From Epiperipatus broadwayi (Eukaryota > Onychophora > Udeonychophora > Euonychophora > Peripatidae), in the NCBI GenBank assembly GCA_028023455.1, contig JAQFVV010000036.1, forward strand, positions 8,119,576 through 8,183,575: DNA of 64,000 nucleotides. The letters run 5' to 3'. The notes under the pieces were generated by a model. That model was not told the DNA's origin. It saw only the letters and a program-made list of their open reading frames with translations, and did no database searches. A program made the position numbers and the translations under genes. Positions 46,011-57,299 of this stretch are shown piece after piece; position 1 is the first letter of the stretch, and every line of letters begins with the position of its first letter.

Positions 46011-46479
46011 CAATATTTATCTCATTTTCTCCATTATCTGTTAATAATACTACTGAGGATTTACTCTTTTTTTGTTTGTTTTATAAGTTTTATTTTTAAA
46101 TTTTTTTTTTTCTTTAATAATTTATCAGCCATCTTGATTATGTAATCTAATATATTTTGTTAATTTTTATTTTTTGACTGTGCTTGTTTTTTTTAAACCA
46201 GTTTTTTTCATTAAAAACATCTGTATCCACTTAATTTTTTCTTGATATCATGATGCAGAATGAAAATGTTTATTGTAATTCTTTTGTTTCATAGCTTTTT
46301 TCTTCATATGACTCTTATCAAACTCCATCCCACATGCAGCTTTTTTCTATACCATTTAATATCTGCAGGGGTTCTCTAAGTTATTTATCAGTATGTTTAA
46401 TCTCTGAATCATTTTGTTTTAAGTTTTTTCAACTATGATGTTTTCCACTTTGATTTTTATATTTCATCATCACTTATCA

Positions 46480-46685
46480 CAGGGTTGCATTAGATCCTAA
46501 GGGCTAGGTGCAATGCTCTCAGATCCAAGGCTTCTCACTGATGAAGGCCACAAGCCAGAAACTAGTCTGTGGATATTTGATGAATAAGTACTAGATGGGG
46601 ATTTTATGCACAAGCCTTCTGGCATCCATTGATTACTCTGGCTTGCACTGAGTGACAATATGTATAGAGAGTTTCGCCTCTTTTA
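46480..46685 (+). mobile_element. family B hammerhead element with 13-bp target duplication
   Basis: Runs from 'cagggttgcattagatccta' to 'gagagtttcgcctctttt'. Flanks ATCATCACTTATC (46466-46478) and ATCATCACTCATC (46686-46698) differ at one base. Confidence 0.75.
46510..46592 (+). ncRNA. hammerhead ribozyme, family B
   Basis: CTGATGA 46538-46544, stem II GGC-CACAA-GCC, GAAA, CTAGTC; cleavage point after C46567. One stem I base is changed (TGTGGA for TGGGGA) and the outer stem I is partly lost, so activity may be reduced. Confidence 0.68.
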
Positions 46686-47289
46686 ATCATCACTCATCTA
46701 TACAAATTTGCAAAATATTTTAATGCAGTGGTGAAAAAGTGAATTCATGAATTATAACTTCTGGTTCAGAATGGCAGCAAAGGATCCAGTCATTTCTTTT
46801 TAATTTTTGTACTGTTCTATTTGGATCCATAACCTATGCTAATAGACCACATTTATTAATCTTTTTTTATTTCAAAGTTTATGCATATATCTTTCCCATT
46901 ATTTCTGCAATAATCTTTCCTTCAATTTTGTTTTATTTATAACTACATTTCTAATTGATATTTAATAATGAAAATTCTCTACCATAGTAGTGGTTTAACA
47001 GATTGCCTTATATTAAAATTTCTAAAAATCATTTGGGCTTTTCTATTATTGTCAATTATTTATTTTAAAATGTTAATATTAAAATACAGTAAGACTGAAT
47101 AATTCACCCATCTTTTCTTTCTCGAAAAATAAAAGTTAAAAAGAAAATTTTACATTTCCCAAACGTTAATTTGCTCTGTACTAACTGTTATGATGATAGT
47201 ACTTTTTATTCATAACTACAGGCTAGCATATGTGCAATTTTTGAATTTTGATTAAAACCTTAATGTATAATTTTTAGGTAGTTTATTAT

Positions 47290-47850
47290 CATCATCATCA
47301 ACCATTATCAATCCACTGCAGGTTGAAGATCTCTCAAAATTCAACCCATCTCCAATCTTTAGCTTCTCTTCTCCACATCACACCTGCACACTTTCTTATT
47401 TCATTCATCCATCTCACATGTGGTCTCTTTCTGGGTCTTTTACAATATCTTGGAATCCAGTTTAAGATTTCACTTGTCCATCTATTATCATCTCTTCTAG
47501 CAATATGTCCAGCTCAACTCCACTTCAGTCTTTTAATTTTTTCAATGAGGTCAGTAACACCTGTTTGTTCTCTTGCCCATATATTGCATTTTCGATCCCT
47601 TGTTACTCCCAACATGCATCTTTCCATACTTTTTTGAGTGGTCGGAAGTCTGTATTGCTCTTCTATTAAGTGTCCATGTCTCAGATTCATAAGTAAGAAC
47701 TGGCAAAATGCATTTATTAAAAACCTTACTTTTCAAACACATAGGCATATTTTTTTTTAGTATCAAGTTATTTCTACCAAAATGATTAATTTCATCCATT
47801 ATGTTTTCATCTGTATTTATATACTTTAATTTAGACTTGACTATAATCAA
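47290..47850 (-). pseudogene. RTE-like non-LTR retrotransposon, 3' domain of the reverse transcriptase ORF
   Basis: The minus-strand frame 47850-47551 has FGRNNLILKKNMPMCLKS then KCILPVLTYESETWTL, the conserved region after the fingers/palm of these enzymes ('K..IP...K.k.....lP.mTYG.ETW.l'). Degenerate RWMNEI-type end motifs follow to about 47290. Same family as 19660-20450 and 49830-51620. The plus frame 47323-47637 is its shadow. Confidence 0.8.
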
Positions 47851-47869
47851 TAAAAAAACTAATAACTAT

Positions 47870-48665
47870 TGTGACACTACAATTCTTTTCCTTCCCCTAA
47901 TAACTGAATCTTAATTATTAGAATCGCCGCCGAGGGCGCCACCAAGGATTTCTCTCTTGGAACCTGGCCACGAAGCTTTACGTAAACCTGGTCTTATTTA
48001 TTTTCGAACAGCGATTCACCGATTACAAATTTTGTTTATAATCTGACAGGGGTTTTCACTTAAGGACACTAACTAATTATTATAAATAATTAAAGAATTC
48101 AAATATACGTTGGATACAAAAAAATTACCTTCCTTTATTATTATTATTATTATTAATAACATTATATTTCTGCCCGATCCAGAGAGAACTGACTTACAAT
48201 TTCTGATTTTCCAACTGTTAACTTTCTAAGTATTCTTCCCAAATATCTACCATGGATTTACTCGTGCCGACACTAACAGTGCGGATTCTAGCAGGCGTGT
48301 ATACAAAGGCGACTTATAGTATATAATCTTTCCTGAAGTTTATTTTTAAACCCCACTTTATTTGGTAAATAAATAACTTGCAAAAACTTAAAATGAACGT
48401 ATAAGTGTCTTTCGTTTTCTTATACTTTCAACACTTCCCTTATTTTCTGCTAACAAGCAAGTAACGCCCTAAGGTTCTCTGTTGCTTGGCAGCGCACTTT
48501 TATACCCCCACCCTGTTGTTACCCTCTAGATCGAACAGATATTAAATAATTTAATATACAGTCATACCAATATTTCATAAACATATTTAACGAGAATTAA
48601 CATAAATAGTTTACAATATTAAATAAATTTATTTCCCCACCTCTATTGTTGAAACATTCGTAACA
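47870..48665 (-). mobile_element. solo LTR (gypsy-like)
   Basis: On the minus strand it starts TGTTACGAATG and ends GTAGTGTCACA (TGT...ACA ends). It holds a TATA box GTATAAAAG (48497-48505), downstream AATAAA, and a GGCGCC-containing tail. Flanks ACTAT and AATAT could be a 5-bp target duplication with one change. No internal gag/pol adjoins; the neighbouring RT piece belongs to a non-LTR element. Confidence 0.65.
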
Positions 48666-48669
48666 AATA

Positions 48670-49820
48670 TAATAAATGAAAAATAAATCAAAGATAAAGT
48701 TCTATTATGCTTTAACTAAAGTTCCCATTAATTGAAAAGTTTATAATTACCCTGATCGATCAGAGCGAAGTGGTCTGACTTTCATAGATTCACATTCCAT
48801 TTGTCGTGCCTTTGTCCTTGTATATGAGAATTCTGGTGTGTCCATGGATGTTCCTTTGGTTGTCCGGCTAGCGATATACATTTCTTTCCCTTCCTTGACT
48901 CTTTCGGTAGCTTCATTCAGATGGAGTGGTGGCCAATTCCCCAAAGGGGAAGGTTTTGATAGCTTTAGCCGCTATGCATTTGAAAAGAGTCCGCAAAATA
49001 AATTTCTATAATAATTTTTGATTCGGAGCACAGCTTCTCTCTTTTTTTTTTCTTTATTGTCCTTGCTGGTCTCTCACGTCAACTGACTTACTCTAAAAGC
49101 GATTTTATCTCTCTTTCTCTTATCTTTTTTTTTTCTTTTTAATTAGCGTAACAGCAATTATTAACCAAATACTTTTAGTTTGTGAAAGTTTCAACAATAG
49201 AGTCTAATTACTACCAACAATCTAATTTTGTTTTCTTTCCCCCACCCTTTTATCTCTCGAGTTTTCTCCCTTTTAATTAAACACTTTTAACATTTTTGAC
49301 AATAAATTATATTTTTTCTTTTTTCCTTTTTTTTTTTTTTTTAAATTTTTGCTCAAATCTATAGCAAAAATAAAAGTTTAAGATTTTACCCTTCCCATTA
49401 AATTAAAATCATTTGTTAATTTTTATTTTACAAACTATTTAACTTCGGAAAATATCTATGACGAAATTATAAATATGTGAGCTTATATATATATGAGCTG
49501 ACTTAAAATATCAGCTCACTATTAAGAACAGCAAGAAAAATAGTTGTTGCAAAGAAACAGCAATTTATCAGTAAATTTTCTATTGACACAAGATAAAATG
49601 ATACAAAAAAATTAATAATGATATAAAAATATGTAATTGTGATTTGTCAAGGAAAACTGCTTTTGCAATAAATAGAAGAGATAAAACTTATTACAAAGAA
49701 TTATGAAATACATAAAATAGTTTAATAAACCATATAGTAATAAAAAAATGGAAAACAAACTATCTTCTACAATTATTACATTTTCTAAATTATCAAATCA
49801 TTTTAAATTAAGAGATGAGA
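48670..49820. other. mixed spacer with one G+C-richer patch
   Basis: 48730-48990 is richer in G+C and has a 65-codon minus-strand frame (48944-48747) that I cannot assign; it could be flanking retroelement sequence. The remainder is poly-pyrimidine and A+T-rich. Confidence 0.35.
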
Positions 49821-49829
49821 CATGATGTT

Positions 49830-51620
49830 AAATCTATGAAGAAAAAAACTCTAGAAAATGATGGAATTGTTATTGGTTATTGAAAGAAAGCAAGTGAAGA
49901 AATAGAAAAATTGTTGCAAAGCTATATACCAGTATCTAAATGATGATTGGAAGAATGCAATAAGATGATTGATATTTAAGAAAAGTGATAAAGATATTAA
50001 TAATTACAGATCTATCAGTCTTCTATTAATTTTATACAAAATCTTTAATGAAATAATTACGATTTGTCTATGGTGAACTTTGGATTCATCTGGATTTAAA
50101 AATGATTTTAGAGTAGTAAATCATATGCATGTGTTGAGAGAAGTTATAGAAAAGATCAACAAAAACAATTTGCCATTATGCTTTGGATTTGATTATGAAT
50201 TGGCATTTGCTTCCATAAGTATTTTTAGGGTGATTAAAACTTTGGATCATCCATAAATATATCTATTACAGGGGTGGGCAAATAGTGGCCAAGAGCCACA
50301 TGTGGTCTGCTAACAGTTTTTATGTGGTCCGCCAAGACAATCAGAAAAATCCACCTTGAACTGAGATTTCTTTCCCGTGCATGACCGAAGATTCATCCCG
50401 TATTTTCCACTAGGATGGCTACTTCAATACACATGCGCAGTGTAGATACGATATGCAGTGCTTTTCCAGTTGATCTGGTTAATATCAGTTTTGTCTTTGC
50501 ATTAGCAAATATATATATTTCCAACTTTAGTGAAACCATGAACTCTCTGAAAAAATGTAAAATCGGCGATGAATGTCATGTGTTTAATGAAGAATGGACA
50601 GACAAATATTTCTTTGATAATACAGGGAATAAAGCAGTGTGTTTATTATGTCATGAAAAAAGGTTGTGGCCCTCTAACCTTTTCTACATAGTGGCCCCTG
50701 ATGCAGCCCTCCGCCAACCTCTGCAGCCCCTGAGCTAAAACAATTGCCCACCCCTGATCTAGAGTATTACCATATTTTAAAAATATTGAAATATAGCAAC
50801 AATGATTAAATTACATGGTGATACTAAGAAAAATAATATTGAGTGTATGATAGGGTGACACCATATCTTCAAAACTTTTTACAATTGTTTTACAATAAGT
50901 ATTTTGTGGATTAAAATGTGAAACTAAAAGAATACAAATAAATAGATTATTTGAGCATGTAAACTTTGTAGATAATGTTTTTCCAAAGATTATTTCAAAG
51001 TATTAGGAAATGAAAAGGTTATCTGGTGAAAATAGGAATATAAATAGGTTTAAAAACAAATTAATAAAATCAAAATAATAGTTAATGGATTTCTTAAGAA
51101 AATATAAAGATTGATAACACAAATCAAAATAAACAACTGCAAATATCTTGGTCAAATTAATAATGCTGATAGACACAAAATGGATAAATCAATCATAGTA
51201 ATAAATTTTGATTAATGATTTTGGTAGAAATAACTTAATAAGTTTGAAAAGGAATGTTAATAGTATATGTTTGATCACTTTTTACTTATGAATTACAAAA
51301 AAAGGAATACAGAGAATTCAGACTACTCAGTACAATACACAAATACAGTGTAAAAAGAAAATATTAAAAATGAAATTGATGGATGAAAGAACAAATAAAT
51401 GGAACTGGGCTGAACATATTGGTGGAAAAACTGATAATAAATGGGTAGTAAAAGGTTTTAAATCAGATCCTAAAAATCTATAAAGGACCTAGAATACATG
51501 TGAAATAGGTGAATGAAATGTTTACTGGTGTGACGTAAAGAGAAGCTATGGATCAGTGAAACTGGATTAAACTTGGCAAAACTCCATCCTGTACTTACAC
51601 TAGATTGATCATGGTTGAAA
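49830..51620 (+). pseudogene. RTE-like non-LTR reverse transcriptase, interrupted by a hAT element
   Basis: Plus strand, frameshifts allowed, in order: DDWKNAI, LIFKKSDKDINNYRSISLL ('NYR.ISLL' box), KIFNEIIT, FKNDFRVVNHMHVLREVIEK, LPLCFGFDYELAFASI (the 'FvDYeKAFDS' catalytic box, damaged), then after the hAT insertion a 'GD.ispkLF' equivalent and NFVDNVF (YADD box, damaged), then KWNWAEHIGG and later 3' motifs. Stops throughout. The order matches RTE-like enzymes whose 3' end is also at 47290 and 19660. Confidence 0.8.
50269..50756 (+). mobile_element. internally deleted hAT (Buster/ZBED-like) element
   Basis: Ends CAGGGGTGGGCAAA and TTGCCCACCCCTG, with flanks ATCTATTA and ATCTAGAG (first five bases shared, nnnTAnnn pattern). 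The inner frame 50415-50738 includes KKCKIGDECHVFNEEWTDKY and AVCLLCHE, the BED-type zinc finger start of GTF2IRD2/ZBED5-like hAT transposases, and then jumps directly into the terminal region. It splits the reverse-transcriptase pseudogene cleanly, so it is younger. Confidence 0.85.
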
Positions 51621-51773
51621 ATATGTAAGTAAAAAATATTACAAAAAGTTCATTCTTTCATTTTTTGATATTCATTTACCAAACAATTTGTGGAATAAAA
51701 CTAGGCTAAACATTCTTCTATTAGCTAATTTTTTCTTTAAATTATTGATGTCTAAAAGATTTAAGTGTACATA

Positions 51774-52850
51774 AAGTTGATAGTGTAGCAGTCAGAAATG
51801 GGGATTCGTTAACATAGTGCAGAATTCGACCACCACACAGAACTGCAGCACCATCTAGATAGCGAAGCTACCCATAGTACTGAGTTCGAACATAGTTTAT
51901 CGGTTCCACAATACAATCTATGAAACAACGCATCTGATGCAATATTAGTAAATATTTCTTTAGGCACGGTGATCAGGGTATGCAAGAGATTCATTATTTT
52001 ACTTCGAGTTAGCCAATCAGAACATTAATCTTACACATTTATATTTAAATAATCGAGGAAACATTGAATGGGTATCAAATAAATAAATAAAGAAGTAACG
52101 GCAGACGTATAGTTTGAAATTATTTATTAAAACATTATAATATATCATTTAACGGTAAAACTAATAATATTTGGCAAGATTTAAATTTCAGTAGCGGAAT
52201 TTTCCGATACTGTTATATTTACAAAGAGGAACATATTTATTTGATGACGTAATCTAGCTATCTAAAATTCTCGAGCAAGTATTTCTAAGGCATGCCTTTA
52301 GGGATTTATACCTTTGCAATGCAAGAGTCTAAATAAGATTTATAATAGTAGCGGCGGACATATATTTATTTAATTAGAGATATTTATTAATAACTAGGGG
52401 CAAACATTTATTTGAGAGTGAATTGTCAATAATGCAGGAACGGAGTTATACATAGAGTATAAAATTAATAAAAGAAAACACGCGGTATGCTAGAAAGGTG
52501 ATATGGAATGGCAGTATATTGAAACTGCAAAGCCGTGAATGAGTTTATAAGAACGATGGGCTGGTGTTTGCCATCGGCCCAAAGAGGTAAGGTGTCACAT
52601 AAGCATAACCAGGGACAAGCGGTTTGTGCCGCGATTGCCTGCTGGCTGTGTGACTTTTGTCAAGCCCTACGGAAGCATTTATTATGTCCGCTTGTGTAGG
52701 ATGACTAGGGTTAATTTCAATCCTATAGAATCTGGGATATTCAAGGCTTGTAATGGGTCATCGCATCTCTAAAATGTAACACATGTATAATGTATAGACG
52801 ATCCTGATAAGATTGAAATATATTTTATAACTCGACCCTACATTATCAAC
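51774..52850. mobile_element. LTR-like or TIR-bounded block
   Basis: Bounded by GTTGATAGTGTAG on the left and its near-inverse CTACATTATCAAC on the right (12 of 13 match). Read on the minus strand from 52842, TGTAGGGTCGAG...CTACA also has LTR-type ends. The interior has a G+C-richer patch (52500-52770) but no protein motif. Identity undecided. Confidence 0.4.
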
Positions 52851-54600
52851 ATTTAATAATGAACGTTTGCGACTCTCAAAGAAATGCAATTTTATGGAAT
52901 TATTAATCAAGATTTAATAAAATATAAAACAATATATATAAACTGGATGATTTTTACAATTAATACGTCAGCCATTTGCTAAGCAGTAGACCCTTGCATT
53001 ACAATAAAGGAAGCATTGAATGCGTGTCGGTTTGTATGAAAATATTAAGTTATTTATGAAAGTAAATACTAATGAAATTTTGACACGCATCCACTGTTTC
53101 AAGCGATCATAGATTTATACTTAGAAAATTATGAGCATGTGATAATTAAATAATAAATGTAGATTTTAGAAATACACACCAAAGAAGGATAGAGTTAGGC
53201 AGGCTAGATTATTAAAGAAATTTACATATTAATTATTAAATCTATAGTATTACAAATGATAGTTCTACAATTTATAGTTTATAAGTTATATAAAGAATAA
53301 CATAGCTGTAGATATTAATAGAGTACTCTAGAGAATTTGGATACAGGTACCTGTTTTATGAGAAGTTTTTTGATTCATTGGTCAGTAGCAAATTGTTCAT
53401 GATTCTAGCTTTAGCAGTTCTTTCCTGTATTTAGGTGGTTCATTTAATGCAGCAGCAGCTTTCTAATTGTTCGGGCAGCAGATCTTGGTATTCTAGAGGG
53501 CATAAGTGAAGGTTCACGGCATACTATAGACCATCTCCGGGGAGAATAGTCTTTGGCGCTTACTACTCACACATAGGGTGGCAGGTAAATTAATATATAT
53601 CTCTTTGGAGACTCTCCTGATTGAGAGCAAAGCTAAAGTTAAAGTGAAAGTTTCTAGCAAGTCTAAAATGGCCTCTTTTTTTAGATCTTATCTTTCACAT
53701 TTTTGTCAAGTTTATTTTTGGATTCCACTTAATCTGCCCTGAGGATAATCAATGCATTTTGTTAAGTTTAATTATCGAGAAAGCTACCTTTCTATTATTT
53801 ATATTTACTAATTACATTTTGGGGAATTTTTCTTTAATTAATCTATTATCTCTCACCGACCGACCGTTGCTTTTAAAATTGCAAATACAAAAGGGAACAT
53901 ATGATTATTTTTACTTTTAATTAAATATTACAATCTATTTCTAAAATTATTACTAAATGAAATTTAAACAAAGCAATAAATAGCGGATTTTACAATTCAA
54001 AATAAATAGCTGAATTTATATATCTTTATATAAATAAATAAATAATATAAAAATAATATTTTTATATAACTAAAAGAAGAAATCTAAATTATATCATTTA
54101 TCTTTATTTATTGCCTTAAATTTGATATCGAAATGTGTGCGTGTTTATGGTGAATTCTACATATATCTACATTTTTAATATTGCTACACACACAATTCAA
54201 TACCAAAAAGTTTAAATTTGGGTAGGATAGAGCGGTGAGTGAGAGACGATAGAAAAAGGTGAAACTTAAGATTCGAATACGAATCTTACTGTTTCAATAG
54301 TGATTTGAGATATGTTTCAAAAAGATTATAGAATACACAATAGTTCCATCTAGCGCAAACTGTAGTAATCATTGAATGCTAGAAGATTGATCATGTGATG
54401 TTTTAGTGGTTTAAAGTATATTATAAATATGCTAAATTATATCAAATGTATAAAAACAATATTAAATTTGTATACTCTTTTTTTTTTAAAACTTTAAATT
54501 TACTATTAAATCCTCTGTCTGAAAGCAAAAAGTAATTATGAATAAGTGATTAAAGTGGGAAATGGTGATAGTTTGCCGAAGCAGGTGTACATGTAAACCT
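52851..54600. other. spacer without recognised genes
   Basis: A G+C-richer patch at 53480-53680 and a CCGACCGACCG string near 53859 stand out, but no frame or family is recognised. Confidence 0.35.
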
Positions 54601-54630
54601 ATGATAAAATGTCAAATAGAATCATAATGA

Positions 54631-54944
54631 CAACTCTCCATACAGTAGTGCCATTCAGTGCAAGCCAGAGTAATCAATGGGTGCCAGAAGGCTTGTGCAT
54701 AAAATCCCTATCTAATGCCTACTCATCCAATATCCCCAAACTAGTTTTTTGCTTGTGGCCTTTGCCAGTGAAACTAGTCTGGGAATATTGGATGAGTAGG
54801 CACTAGATAGGAATTTTATGCCTTCTGGCATCCATTGATTACTCTAGCTTGTACTGAGTGGCATTACTATATAGAATTTTGCCTGTATTAATAACAGTTA
54901 TGAGCAGGTGTGGGAAGTGGTGGTCATGTGATGTTTGGAGGTTT
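54631..54944. mobile_element. family B palindromic element with perfect 16-bp target duplication
   Basis: Left arm in minus orientation (54631 to ~54770) and right arm in plus orientation (~54771-54944) meet in the ribozyme region. AATAGAATCATAATGA is present at 54615-54630 and 54945-54960 without a difference. The minus ribozyme is decayed (GGCAAA for TGATGA) and the plus arm keeps only its 3' half (GAAACTAGTC). This is the clearest evidence for how the family inserts. Confidence 0.9.
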
Positions 54945-55444
54945 AATAGAATCATAATGATAGGTTGCAGTTTACATAAACTACAAATTAATTTTAATAT
55001 TTAGGCTTAGTTTTGAAGTAATCAATAACTATATCTTTTGCAAATTTAAATGTAAAGATAAAATATTAGCTATTATTTGATATTATAATAATAAAAAGAT
55101 AATAGTATGAAAAAATAATGTTCAAAATAGAAAAAATTAACATCCCTGAAAATTGCATATGAATTTTTTTTTTAGAACTAAATTGAAGTAAATATAATTG
55201 TAAAATTACCTACATGAGTAATGTAGTTTAACACAAATTATACATTGACTCTGTTAAATACCATCTCTGTTTGCTTATGTTAAATGAGAAAATTTGAAAA
55301 ATTGCCTTTCCTTGATTTCAAGAATGTATCCATAAAACCACAAACAAATTTAAGTAATGATGAACCCATGACTTGATTTTAATAAAACAATCTCATTGTT
55401 TACATTTTAAATGTTAGGAAATATTTTATATTTATTGAATATAA

Positions 55445-55668
55445 ACATTACAAGCATAAAGCTAAACTAGTCAATATAAAATCAAAACTACCCCAAATCT
55501 AAAATTAAACCAGACCAGCATAAAAATAACATTAAAACACAACCTAAGGTTTCACTACTACAAGCAGACTTCTCAAGTGTAAAGAACTACAAAAAAAAAC
55601 CTTAGGTTGTGTTTTAATATTATTTTTATGCTGGTCTCGTTTAATTTTAGATTTGGGGTAGTTTTGAT
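55445..55668. mobile_element. family F palindromic element with perfect 14-bp target duplication
   Basis: TTTATTGAATATAA flanks both sides (55431-55444 and 55669-55682). Arms of about 80 bp ('aaatcaaaactaccccaaat', 'accagaccagcataaaaata', 'aacacaacctaaggttt') are inverted around a 45-bp loop. On the minus strand the loop reads CAC-TTGAGAAG...GAAACCTTAGGTT-GTG, the outline of a hammerhead with a damaged CTGANGA box. Confidence 0.8.
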
Positions 55669-55692
55669 TTTATTGAATATAAGAAATATAGG

Positions 55693-56289
55693 TAAACATG
55701 AACTTACCAGGTCACGACAAAATTTTGTAGTTCAAATTTTTTTCACCAGAGTGTTTCTTGTTGAATTATTTAAAAATTTGTTGTGAAATATGAAATACGC
55801 GGCGGCATAAAATTATATTATAAAAAAATAATTAATAACAAAGAATTATATTATAAAAAATATCTGATAAAAAATAATTTATTAAAATAATAACAAAATA
55901 AATGGCCCGGATATTACGCAGTCAACATTTTATGCATATTCCGTAATAAATTCATTTATAATTACTGAACTTTGTAGTTTAATAAGTTCATTCATAATTA
56001 CTGTCCATTGTAATTTTCAATTATAATAGCGATAAAATTCGCAGACGGCGTCAGTCGTGTAGAGCCTTAAAAGCAAATTCCTTTAGGTAGGATTCGAATA
56101 AAGTACTGCTGGTGCCACACTACCAGCAATCCGTTTTCCAATCCTACCTATAGGAATTTGCTTTGCGAATTTTATCTTTTGTATAAGCGAAAACTACAAT
56201 GGACAGTAATTCGGCCAGAAACACTTTGGTGAGAAAGTTTTGAAACAAAAATTCAAATTTTGTCGTGATCTGGTAAGTTCATGTTTACT
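55693..56289. mobile_element. TIR element of ~600 bp with 9-10-bp duplication
   Basis: Inverted ends TAAACATGAACTTACCAG and CTGGTAAGTTCATGTTTA continue for more than 30 bp (through the 'gtcgtgatc' stretch). GAAATATAGG flanks it at 55683-55692 and 56290-56299. A second inner palindrome ('aggtaggatt' / 'aatcctacct') surrounds the centre. A 9-10-bp duplication hints at a Mutator-like MITE. No transposase. Confidence 0.72.
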
Positions 56290-56931
56290 GAAATATAGGC
56301 ATGAGAATGTTATGTTTTAAAATTGAAAATTAATGCTTCAGTTTTCAACAAAGGACTACAAATTGCAAAAGCTAAATTAATTTACTTAATCAAGATTAAT
56401 GATGTTGAAGCTATTAAATTATGCAAATGTTTTTTTTTTTACTTTTAAAGTTATTTGGGAAAGTATGATAATTTGTTTTGTGCACGTTGCTCTTGAGAAT
56501 TCAGCCTTGTCAATAAACCATTGTTTAGCTTGTAATTTAATTTTAATTCATTATTTAATTGTGATTATATATATATGTGTGTGTGACTGCAGTAAAATCA
56601 TTATGTAGTTATCATTAAAATGTGGTTCTTTGGTATTATACCTTGCTTGACGTATTACTCTGGTGATGTATTATTCTAAGTTTGCATTATGTTTAAAATA
56701 ACACCTCCAAGGGATGTACGGATAAACTTAATTGACAAAATTTGTGGTATTATTTTAAAGATATCACAAAATTAGAATACGTGTAATATCAAACTTCAAA
56801 TCTAAAAAAAAAAAAAATTGAGAAATATATTCATTATGGAAAAAAGAAAAAATACATTATGACACTAAGTAAAAACAGCGTAAAGTTGTGAGCTTTTAAT
56901 ATGGCACTTATAGTGATTTTTTTATTATGAA

Positions 56932-57133
56932 CCCCCCCCCCCCCATATAATACTGCATTTTGTGCAGTCATAAGCACCCAGCATGTGTAATACCAAACAT
57001 CAATGAAAAAGAATAATGAAACGTTAATGGTAAACTGTAACATAATTTTAGTTTACATTTTTTTTTTTAACATCAAAATAAAGTGTAAAATAAACTTTTA
57101 GCTTTATCTAAATTTTGGCAACCCCCCCCCCCC
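56932..57133. repeat. two poly(C) runs (13 and 12 C)
   Basis: 56932-56944 and 57122-57133 are uninterrupted C runs about 190 bp apart in very A+T-rich DNA. On the minus strand these are G runs. Confidence 0.9.
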
Positions 57134-57169
57134 AAACACAAATATATGCTTTTAGCTGTAAAATGTATT

Positions 57170-57286
57170 TTTCAATACAAAACCATTGTTAGCCAATAGA
57201 TCAGCACAGCTGCCTTGCAAGGAAGCAGTTGTTTGCAGATGGTTGTGCGGGTTCGCCTCTCGGCCGATGCTATGACATATGGGGAA
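57170..57286 (+). repeat. tRNA-derived SINE, copy 6
   Basis: A-box-like 'tagccaatagatcagcaca', B box 'gcgggttcgcctctcggccg', end 'gatgctatgacatatgggg'. AAAATGTATT flanks both sides (57160-57169 and 57287-57296). Confidence 0.82.
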
Positions 57287-57299
57287 AAAATGTATTACA

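Noticed and set aside
47323-47637. Plus-strand frame of 104 codons
   Set aside because: It is the reverse-strand shadow of the RTE-like reverse-transcriptase relic, whose minus-strand motifs are recognisable.
48747-48944. 65-codon minus-strand frame as a gene
   Set aside because: No recognisable motif and no supporting signals; retained only as part of an unassigned spacer.
54609-54806. 65-codon frame
   Set aside because: It runs across the junction of a target duplication and the family B palindrome, so it is accidental.
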